64,000 nucleotides of DNA from Primulina eburnea. Its lineage: Eukaryota > Streptophyta > Magnoliopsida > Lamiales > Gesneriaceae. Positions within the stretch are counted from its first letter, which is position 1. Each line of letters opens with the position of its first letter. This document shows, piece by piece, positions 49,086 through 58,679 of this stretch. The position numbers and the translations under genes are program-made. The notes under the pieces are model-generated. The model searched no databases and was not told where the DNA came from. It saw only the letters and a list, made by a program, of their open reading frames with translations. The DNA is taken from positions 169,248 through 233,247 of the forward strand of contig NW_027330835.1 of assembly GCF_022965805.1 (NCBI RefSeq), in the 5' to 3' direction.

Positions 49086-49749
49086 TTTCATTTGTTTCTA
49101 CCAAAACTGTCTATTATCTGATTCAAAGACTAATTCAGAATAACAGCAATATTCAGTCGGATTCAAGACATCACTCATTAGTACTGATATGCTAAACTCA
49201 TAAAACCGAAAATATCTGACACTGATATCCACATCGGCCAACTAATTACGGTTTAATTCTGCTAGAATCATCAGCTATATCATCTTCAGATATAACCCAC
49301 CCTGAATGCAATCTGTCTCAATCAGGATTTATCATCTCAACAGTTTCTAATATCAAGTCAAGGCTACAATCAATCTCTCTGACTGGAATCAGATCTGAAC
49401 TCTTATCGAGTAAAAACATAAATAACTTTCATATCATTGGTAAATCAGCCAATGATAGACTCAATTTCAGTAAATCAACTGGATACATAAGGAGTCTTTC
49501 TTCTCCTTTCTGTAATAATCGAGTCATATCTAGTACGAATTATCAAAGAAATTCTCAATCTAGAATCCTTATCGTACAGTATTCATTCCTTGGCCATCTC
49601 AAGTCCAATTCTCACCATCTTCTGGAACTAATCTTGGGTAGCTCTGTACTTGGTCAGCATATCAGTATCAGTAATGCAGTTCCAAAATCAGAGAACACCA
49701 GTACAATATCATCTACCACACAATCTAACTCGATCTCATTCGCCTCCTA
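49086..49749 (-). pseudogene. Gypsy-C RT start fused to integrase; RT core absent
   Basis: About 0.66 kb links protease to integrase. On the minus strand it shows the pre-RT segment and an LIPVREIDCSLDL stretch typical of the RT N-terminus, then passes into integrase-finger sequence without any RT catalytic or RNase H motif. Confidence 0.6.
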
Positions 49750-49953
49750 CTATAGTATACAAGATCTAACAGAAATCACTGATACAAGATCTTTTCTCAA
49801 CGGAAAAGAAACAATTACTACAGTAAATAGGGACTCCACAGATAATGCATGCATCAATGCAAGTCTTTCAGAAATAAAAGTATGTGAAGCACCGGTATCC
49901 CTCAATACATATGCAGGATAATCAAACAAATCAGTTACCTGCAACATCATCAT
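49750..49953 (-). pseudogene. Gypsy-C aspartic protease fragment
   Basis: This 67-codon frame contains VLRDTGASHTFIS, the retroviral-type aspartic protease active site with its DTGA motif intact. It is separated from gag by a stop in the linker. Confidence 0.8.
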
Positions 49954-51031
49954 CTGGTGCTTCCTGAGCCTGCTCCTCGGTCAAAGCAAATACTCTGGTC
50001 TGCTGTCTAGGAGGTTGGCCAACTGTCTGGCTTCCTCCTGGCCTCTGCTGTGACTGAGATGGTGCTGGCTGAAAGGAAGTAACAGCAGCTGATTGTCTAC
50101 TCCACTGTGATCCAGATGATTCGGTTCCCTGAAATCTTTGAGAACCTTTCTGTGGACACACTCTGGAAAAATGTCCCTGTTGTTTGCAGAAGTGGCAGCT
50201 ACCAAGTACTCCTTGGCACTGTTCAGTGGAATGTCTCCATCCACAATTTCCACAGTAAGCCCCGGTATAACTCTGTTGGGGACCACTGGAACTAGAAGAA
50301 CTGCCGCCAGACTTCTTAAACTACTTTCCTCTAGCCTTCAGAAAATCTTTCTTTCCACCACTACTATCACTCTCAAATCTGGGAGGTGGTTGCGGTGGTC
50401 TCCACTCTTGAGAAACAAATGCAGCTCCTCTCTGCCTTATCAGGCCTGCTTCAGCGCCCTTTGCTCTATTCATGGAATCAGCAAAGTTATTTGGTCGCCC
50501 TGTGTTCACCAATGTAAAGATATCAGGATTCAAGCCATTGATGAACTGATCAGCCACGGCTTCATCATTATCAGCCACATGTGGAGCAAACTTCAACAAG
50601 GTAGAGAACTTGGTCACGTATTCTTCAATGTTCAGCTGACCCTGTCTCAAATTGTCAAACTCTGCCCCCTTGTCTTTCCTGTACGACACTGGGAAAAATC
50701 TCTGATAAAATTCAGTTTTAAATACATCCCAAGTAATAGTCGTACCTCGCTGCTCCAAGGCCCTCTTCATCGTACTCCACCAGCTCTTTGCAACATCATG
50801 CAACTGGTTCCCAATCAACTTAATTCGGCGCTCATCGCTATACTCCAGCAATTCAAACAGCTTTTCGATATCATTCAGCCAACTCTCACACTCAACTGAT
50901 GTCTCAGTACCCGTCAGAGTGGGTGGTTTGAATGACTGAAACCTCTTCAGCAAGGTTTCCATTGGATTCGGTGTTACATCCATTGGAGGATTTGATGTAC
51001 TACCCTGTTCTGGAATTCGTCTAGGAGGCAT
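49931..51031 (-). pseudogene. Gypsy-C gag with nonsense mutation
   Basis: It starts MPPRRIPEQGSTSNPP at 51031 and runs 236 codons through the gag domain (AKSWWSTMKRAL, EFYQRFFPVSYRKD, LNIEEYVTKFSTLLKFAPH). It stops at KARGK* (50321), where a TAG replaces what looks like CAG. Beyond it the frame continues to a knuckle region and a Gln/Ser-rich tail (49931-50161). This copy keeps the ATG lost in gypsy-A and -B. Confidence 0.88.
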
Positions 51032-51300
51032 ATCTGAAACTCAAAAGGATTAGTGACCCAATCCAACACATCTGTTTCAATTCAATCTCCCTCCCGATCA
51101 TCTTACTGCTGATCGAGAATCAATTCAGATTTGTTCCCAATAATACAGATTACAAATCAAATCAGATAAATCAGGTAACATGTATTATATAAAGCAGTAC
51201 AACATGCTAGCATTCAAAAAAAGGAAAGAATACCTCAATCTACCCCGCTCACTAGCCTCTTCTATCTCAATCTCAAGAATCTACAGTTCTAGTACCTACA

Positions 51301-51312
51301 GCTCTGATACCA
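51301..51312 (-). other. Primer-binding site of gypsy-C
   Basis: TGGTATCAGAGC on the minus strand lies five bases inside the 5' LTR. Confidence 0.88.
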
Positions 51313-51317
51313 CCTGT

Positions 51318-53340
51318 TGTGGGGACCCGGACGCTAATCATCTTTTTAATCATGATTGGGACTAATTAATCAAGTATAATAAACAGGGTCTAAATTTAAA
51401 TTTTTTTTTTTTTAAAATGCGGAAGGTAATGGAATCAAGCTCCTATACATATCAGTATAAAAGTGTAAATCTGATAAAATATACAATCATACATACTCAG
51501 GTTCAACAACTACTATCAAGTGTTTAAACCCTAGCTCTAGTCCAAGTCCGGTATCACCACTCTAATCTCGATCTGTCCTCATCTCTGTGACCCTGTACCT
51601 GTCCCACCTGTTGCCATGCACACATACAGACAAGACAACAGCCGGATAACTCCGGTGAGAATAAATCCCAGTATAAACAATGTAAACATGCAATCATATA
51701 AAAACATATGTAAAAGCAAATAAGCAATAATCATAACATGTATCAAATCAGAACATGAAGCAATATCAAGAATAACTCTTATTCTAAACATGTACCATCA
51801 TCAGGAACATAATCAACATCAAATAATATAAATCAATATCAAGCAATGAATCACACTCAGACTCAAACTCAACTCAAACAACGCGTCGTTTCAGACTCGA
51901 CTCAACTCTAACCTAGGGATCCCGATGTCTGGACGAAACAGCCACAGAATTGACGACTCAGTCAAGATTTAAGCGAATCAGCCAATAGCTAGGCGAAACA
52001 GCCGATAGCTAGACGAATCAGTCAATAGATAGACGAATCAGTCAATATATAGACGAATCAGTCAGTATATAGACGAATCAGTCAATAAATAAGCGAATCA
52101 GCCAATAGCTAGGCGAAACAGCCGATAGCTAGACGAATCAGTCGGTGACTAGGCAACTCAGCCAATGACTAAACAATTCAGCAGTCAATACATGCAGTTG
52201 CTATAAATCAATAGACTACAAACATCAATCTCAACAATTACAAATATCAATGTAATAACTAAGTATGTGATTTAGGGAGACTCGAGTCAAACCTTACTCG
52301 AGTTGTGCAATCCCAACACAACATTAATTTATACCTTTCTTTCTGATACTCTGACTCTGTCGAAGTCTCGAACCTCAAGCCTGTCAATAACTCAATCTGA
52401 CAATACCATATCGAGGGTACAATATCAATACACCAACCAAACAATACTGGATATAATCAGAATTCTACCAAATTCGGTTTCAACAACATAACGTCATAAT
52501 TTCAATATATCCAGTACTACCATATCAGTCAGATATGAATCCCAACATCTCATAATCAATAACAACTCAATTTTGATATCATATCAACTCCGAAAATCAT
52601 AACAATTCCATACGGTATCTATTCTTCAGTCCGGTTTCGATTATACGATGTCTAACATGTCAAGAACATCATATATGAATCCTATTCAATTCTGACAATA
52701 GCATAATTTCAAAGCATGTCAAAACGTAGCAAAACTTACGTCCAGTTGTAGCCTACGTCGATAGGAACTCAATACCGAAATCGGATTCAAAATCGAACGG
52801 ACGGATTTCTCACAAAAGGCGTATGGATTTTCTTTCCCAAAGCCTCGACCCTTCTTCGGATTTCTTCTCTGAATTCTAAATGAATTCGTGCATGTATATA
52901 TATATAATATATATACATCCTCGCACATGCAAGAGGACGAGTGGCTCCACTCGGTTATTCCACGTCTCGCGCTCGAGCGGTAAGAAAGTACCGCTCGAGC
53001 GCGAGCTCGGCGCTCGGGCGGTGAAAATCTGCCGCCCAGGCGCGAGGCTCTCTGACCAGAACATATCCTATCTTCCATTGGCGCTCGAGCGGTAATATTC
53101 TACCGCTCGGGCGCCACCTCTCCTGCCCGAGACTCTTCTTGGTTAAACATTGGCGCTCGGGCGGTCAAAAGCTACCGCTCGGGCGCCACTAATTCTGTCC
53201 AATTTTTGTATAATTCGTATACTTGGCCCTGTTCGGTCTCAGCATAATGCATCTATACTCATATCAGTTTATTATCAATAAATCATCTCAGATTACGTTA
53301 ATCATTTCAGATTACGCTAATCAAATTCTTGGGCATTACA
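51318..53340 (-). repeat. 5' LTR of gypsy-C
   Basis: The 2023-bp LTR runs TGTGGGGACCC to GGGCATTACA. It has a short TA stretch at 52895-52915 and the dyad cluster at 52970-53185. Confidence 0.92.
52970..53185 (-). promoter_or_regulatory. CGC-N4-GCG dyad cluster of the gypsy-C 5' LTR
   Basis: It has the same four pairs as the 3' LTR. The last two pairs keep CGCTCGGGCG where the 3' LTR copy has TGCTCGGGCG. Confidence 0.75.
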
Positions 53341-53611
53341 TTGGTGGTGGGCCTAATTTGAAGGAAAGATTCAAGGAGGAGGAAGCTTGTAGATTGCCAT
53401 TCCTTTCAAGAGCTAAGGTGTTTACACCTTAGTTGGAGCCATAAAATCAATCTTTGTGATTGATAGGTAATTTCTCAACACCCTATGCTTGAAAGTTGAG
53501 ATTTTTGTATATGCTATACTAGTACACAAGGTGGCCGAATTTTTCATGTAAAAATTCGAAATATTTTGAGCTTCCGTTGTGCATTTCGGTCACCTAAATC
53601 GATCCCTTTCA
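53341..53611 (+). repeat. 5' LTR of copia-2, right part
   Basis: It resumes after gypsy-C (TTGGT duplicated) and ends GATCCCTTTCA at 53611, followed by AG and the primer-binding site. Confidence 0.92.
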
Positions 53612-53613
53612 AG

Positions 53614-53625
53614 TGGTATCAGAGC
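53614..53625 (+). other. Primer-binding site of copia-2
   Basis: TGGTATCAGAGC starts two bases inside the LTR and is complementary to initiator methionine tRNA. Confidence 0.92.
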
Positions 53626-55428
53626 TAAGGGTACTAGTTTTTGGATAGCATATACGATATATTATATTGAGGGCGATTTCTAACCGATTGAGATGAAAAT
53701 TTGCAACGATTCAAGGCCGGATGGGGGCAAATTTTGGGCAGCATGTTGCTGCCCATTTCGGACAGCTTGGGCTGCCCGAGGGGCTGCCCGAAACGGGCAG
53801 CAAGGGCAGCCCTAGGGGCTGCCCGAACCGCCCCCCCTATTTTATTAAAAAAAAAATAAATTTTTTTGTTGGCCGGAATCCGGCAACGGAGCTCCGGCGA
53901 CGGCGATGACGACTAAGGTTTCCAAAAGTGTTTTGGATAATCAAAGTGTCATGGGCCTTGAGTTGTTGGGTCATTGGATGGCCAACACATTTGTGATTTT
54001 AAATGGGCCAAAATGTTTTTGGTGAAAAATGAGTTTTTGGGCCCTTAAGTTTAAAATTACAAAAGTTGCAAGTTTTTCTCATGAAATAAATAATTTAAGT
54101 TGGACTTTAATTATTTATAGTAAATGGAGATTTACAAGAAATTCGGTTATAAATAAATTAATTTGAAAGTAGACAAAGGTGTTTGTATACTTTGTTAATT
54201 TAGTTTATAATCGTGGCGGTTAGTGATTGGATCAAGATATATAATATTGGATCAATTAGTTATTGTGATAATTAATTGGTGGTGTATGATATGTTATATT
54301 ATGCATGAAGGATGATCAAAAGCCCAAGCCCAATTTGCTAGGTGTATGCTAGGATATTTGTGTTGTATGATTGTAATAATTATCAATTTAAAGTGGGCTT
54401 GGTTTATGGCCCGTTCCCACCCCCCATGAGATGTATCCCTATGTGCCATGGATATTTAATTGTAAATATTAGAATAGTGGAAGATCAAGATTGGAAGATG
54501 GTGGCCTTGGGGATTATGAAGATCGAAGACATGTAATATTGGATGCTAATGTAATAATATAGTTGCATTTGCATCCCGTGCATTTACCCTAGGATTGGAC
54601 CTAGGCCCGTGTTTAGCTCACACGGGCCATTAGTACTTGGGGCGATTGATCATCCTTGTATTGTTTTCTATTTATAATATATGCATGATATGTTATAAAT
54701 AATGAGTATGTGCGTTATTATTATTATAATAACAAAGTTGCATGAATCCGGCAAACATACGATCAAACATGGCGAGCTTTTAAAATAAAATTAATGATGA
54801 TGCCTTTCAAATTAAAAACCCTCATTTTGAATAAGATTCAAAATTAATATCAAGCCCGAAAAGGGGAATTATAAATTTGTTTATAATTTCCATGTCTTCC
54901 ATCGACAATGGGTGCATGATGAACGCTACCCGTACTCGGGGCTCGGCTCATATTATTGGGGAGCTTTGGGTGCCGGAAAGCTGTGACATCCATTGACATG
55001 GTGATGTGAACTACGTGGAACTCCCATGATTTCGGCTCATATTATTGGGGGAACTCATGGCGACCGTCCATTAAGGTTCAACATCGATGGGTAAGGCTTG
55101 ACACAGTAAAGATGAACGACGTCATATTATTGGGTCCTAATCAAACGTGAGACAAAAGTTTACGTAGAGGGTTGCATTGTGATGCAATTGGAAACTACCT
55201 TTTAGGAATTGTGATTGGCTGATATTATTCGGGATCATAATTCGCTAATTGGACCTTACGTACCTACTGAGGAAAGGAGTTTCCCGTTTTCACTAGAGGG
55301 TAGTGAAAGATGTCAAAACAGTGGGAGCAAATATTTATGAAGTAAAAGTCCAAACTTCATATCTTACTAAATATTTTAAAATAGTCATCAACATTTATCT
55401 GTTTTTTACTTTTCAGTACAAATTGACA
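53626..55428 (+). mobile_element. Copia-2 5' leader
   Basis: This is a long untranslated leader. At 53735-53835 it has a dense set of GGGCAGC and GCTGCCC inverted repeats. TATTATTGGG repeats start at 54951, 55040, 55125 and 55223 (the last as TATTATTCGGG). A pyrimidine-rich stretch ending in CAG at about 55411-55416 lies 13 bases before the gag ATG. No protein-coding gene is seen. Confidence 0.8.
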
Positions 55429-56293
55429 ATGTCTTCGATTCGCAATGCTGATATCCGTAATACTCGACAAACACATATTAACTGGACCTAATTATCTCAC
55501 TTGGCTAAGAAACCTAAAAATCGTCTTGAATTCGGAAAGGGTAGCATATACACTTACATGAGTCGCCCCCTGTTGAGGCTCCGACTAACTGCAATCCTGA
55601 GGAAATTGCAGGCTTACAAGGAATGGTGTGACCATGACTTGATAGCCAGGTGTTATATGCTGACTTCTATGAATGATGAGCTGCAGAGGCGTTTTGAGGG
55701 TGCAAAGAATGCTGCTGACATTCATTTGCACCTCAAGGAGCTCTTTGGTGAGCAGACTCGGCCTCTTAGGCATGCTACCGTCAAGGAGCTGATCACTTTG
55801 CGCATGCGAGATGGGGCCTCGGTCCATGAGCATGGCCTAAAGGTGATCGGGCTCGTGGACAAGCTCGTTGGCATGGATCTGATCTTGCCTTCAGAGTTGA
55901 CCACCAACGTGTTGCTCTTATCGCTGCCTAGCTCATTTGATCCTTTTGTGGTGAACTTCAACATGAACAAGATGGAGCCGACCCTTGAGGAGTTGGTTAT
56001 ATATGCTTGTTACGTTCGAATCCACCATCAAGAAAGAGAAGTTGGTTCTTTATGTGGGTTCTTCATCTGGTACGAAGATTGATCCACATGGGAATGGAAA
56101 GAAGCGTTCTTTCCAACGTCCCAAGAAGAACGTGCCCTTGTTGAGGCAATCTCCGAATCCCGTTGTGGCAGCCACACCAGTTAGGGCTGACAAGACTAGT
56201 GATGTTTGTCATCACTGCAAGAAGCCTGGACATTGGAAGCGAAATTGCAAGGAATATCTGGCCCAGAAGAGTTCTGGAAACGGTATGTTCTAA
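55429..56293 (+). pseudogene. Copia-2 gag, frameshifted
   Basis: ATG at 55429 (MSSIRN) aligns with copia-mid gag, but a small indel ends that frame at 55491. Gag resumes at 55501-56082 (EWCDHDLIARCYMLTSMN, LPSELTTNVLLLSLPSSFDPF). A second shift near 55995 separates the nucleocapsid part, which keeps the zinc knuckle CHHCKKPGHWKRNC and ends at a stop after GNGMF (56293). Confidence 0.9.
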
Positions 56294-57260
56294 ATTGAAG
56301 TATACATTTCAATTAACTCTACTTCTTGGGTATTAGATACCGATTATGAATCACATCTCTGTAATGGGTTACAGGTGATGGGAAGAACTAGAATGCTTAA
56401 GGAAGGTGTGACCTTCTAGAGGATGGGCAATGGAGCAAGAGTTGCTGCCAAGGCTATTGAAGATGTTTACTTATTATTGAACAATAGTTTAAGTTAATTT
56501 TATGAGATGTTTGTTTGTACCTAATTTTGTAAAAACATTGTTTCCATTTCTATGCTGATAAAAATGGATATTCTTGTTTATTTTGCAAAGGTGTTTGCAA
56601 CATTTACATGAATGAATGTTTGATTGGTACTGGTGAACTTGAAAACGATCTCTATAACTTAAATTAAAAGATATTCCACTAAATGTCCATTCAAAGGCAA
56701 TGCACCATATGAGATATGGATGGGTAAGCCTCCTAAGTATTCTTATCTTAGAATATGGGGGTGCCCTGCTTATGAAGCAGGTAGTGGGAGATAAATTGGA
56801 TAGTCGATCCATTTTATATTACTTTTTGGGATATCCAATGAATTCGATTGGATACTACTTCTATCATCCCCAAGAAACAAAAGTATTTGTTTCTAGGAAT
56901 GCGACCCTTTTGAAAGGGAATTTCTATTGGATAGAAAAAGGGAGATGATAGAACTCGAAGAGGTTCGAGAGACACCCACAATTGAAGAACCTACACCCGA
57001 AGAGTCAAGAGAGGAGATACAAGCTCCTAGTAGATCCGAGAGAGTCTCGAGACCACCTATGAGGTATGGTCTGCTTCTTGAAGAGGGCCATGATGAGCCT
57101 AACCATGGATGTGATCCAAGGACCTTCAAGGAAGCGTTATCTGATGCCGATTCATCCAAATGGCTTGAAGCTATGGAATCTGAGATGAATTCCATGCATT
57201 CGAATCAAGTGTGGGATCTTATAGATCCACCTGAGGGAAAGGTTCCCAAAGGGACTTGGG
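56294..57260 (+). pseudogene. Copia-2 protease remnant joined to integrase C-terminus
   Basis: The protease (VLDTDYESHLC in place of DTGCGSHLC) runs with stops to about 56688. The sequence then jumps at AATGTCCA to PYEIWMGKPPKYSYLRIWG, the part after the integrase core. Relative to copia-1, bases 783-1439 (657 bp, 219 codons) are missing, including the HHCC finger and all three catalytic residues. The linker follows at 56927-57331. Confidence 0.9.
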
Positions 57261-58665
57261 ACGGATGGGAAGGTATTGACCTTCAAGGCGCGATTGGTGG
57301 CAAAAGGATATACTCAAAGACAAGGAGTTGACTTTGAGGAAACCTTTTCTCCAGTTGCAATGTTCAAGTCCATAAGGATTTTGCTAGCCATAGCTGCATG
57401 GTATGACTATGAGATATGGCAGATGGATGTCAAGACAGCCTTTCTTAATGGGGATATTAAGAAAGTGATTTACATGTCTCAAACCTGGAGGGTTTACATC
57501 TATCGGAAGTGAGCATATGGTATGCAAACTTCAGAGATCTATTTATGGTCTAAAGCAGGCATCTAGGAGTTGGAACCTCAGATTCGATAGTACGATCAAA
57601 GAGTTTGGTTTTGCTAAGAATCCTGAGGAACCCTATGTTTATAAGAAGGTCACTGGGAGTGTTGTAACATTCCTGGTGTTTTATGTTGATGACATTCTAA
57701 TCATTGGGAATGATGTAGGAATGTTGCAATCAACTAAGATATGGTTAGCGAGTAAGTTCTCGATGCAGGACTTGGGTGAAGCATCTTTTGTATTGGGATA
57801 CAGATCTATAGAGATAGATCGAGAAGATTGCTTGGTCTCACCCAGTCCACATACATTGATACCATCGTGAAGTGGTTCTCGATGGATAAGTCCAAGAGAG
57901 GACATCTACCAATGTGTCATGGCGTGTCCCTATCCAAGTCTGTCTTTCAAGACTGATGCAGAGATAGCGGCGATGACAAAGCATTCCTTACGCATCTGCG
58001 ATTGGTAGCATCATGTATGGGATGATATCTACACGTCTTGACGAGGCTTTCGCACTAAGTGTAGTGAGTAGATATCAATCGAACCCTGGTCTTCCACACT
58101 GGAAAGCTGTGAAAGACATCCTCAAGGAGTTGAGAAGGACCAATAAATTGTTCTTGGTCTATGGGGTGGAGAACTAAAATTGGAAGGCTATACCGACTCT
58201 AGCTTCCAAAGCGATATCGATGACTCGAAGTCAACCTCTAGGTTTGTATTCATGCTCAATGGTGCTGATGTCTCTTGGAAGAGTTCCAAGCAAGACAATA
58301 TTACGGATTCCAGCATAGAGGCCGAATACATTGCTGAATTAGATGCAGCAAGGGAGGCTGTTTGGATAAGGAATTTCGTCTAAGAGTTAGACGTCATTCC
58401 TAATGGAGTTGCTCCTATCCCGGTGTTGTGTGACAACACGGGAGCTTTAGCTCAAGCAAAGGAGCCAAGGTCTCATCAGAAATCCAAACTAGTACTGAGA
58501 AAGTACCACATCCTCGGAGAGATTGTGGAAAGAGGAGAAGTGTCTTTTGACACAGTCGGCTCCGCCGATAATGTTGTTGATCCACTAGCTAAGCCTTTAC
58601 CTGGACCATTATTCGACAAGCATCGCGAATCAATGGGTTTAAATCATATGGGTAGTTGGCTCTAG
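57261..58665 (+). pseudogene. Copia-2 RT and RNase H, frameshifted
   Basis: RT fragments include [12 protein letters not shown] (57276-57512) and the YVDDILIIG catalytic motif (57517-57870). RNase H fragments are at 58180-58383 ([10 protein letters not shown]) and 58423-58665 (CDNTGALAQAKEPRSHQKSK). There are at least three frameshifts. The last frame ends just before the polypurine tract AAGTGGGAGA (58669-58678). Confidence 0.9.
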
Positions 58666-58679
58666 TGCAAGTGGGAGAT

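Larger units (their letters stand above)
45776..53340 (-). mobile_element. Gypsy-C: Ty3/gypsy element without RT core
   Basis: The 7565-bp element has LTRs at 45776-47822 and 51318-53340 and TSD TTGGT (45771-45775, 53341-53345). The 3.5-kb internal region has gag near the right, protease, a very short RT start and degenerate integrase, then the polypurine tract. Its LTR differs from gypsy-A and -B in its dyad core (TCGG/TCGA) and in carrying a minisatellite. Confidence 0.92.
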
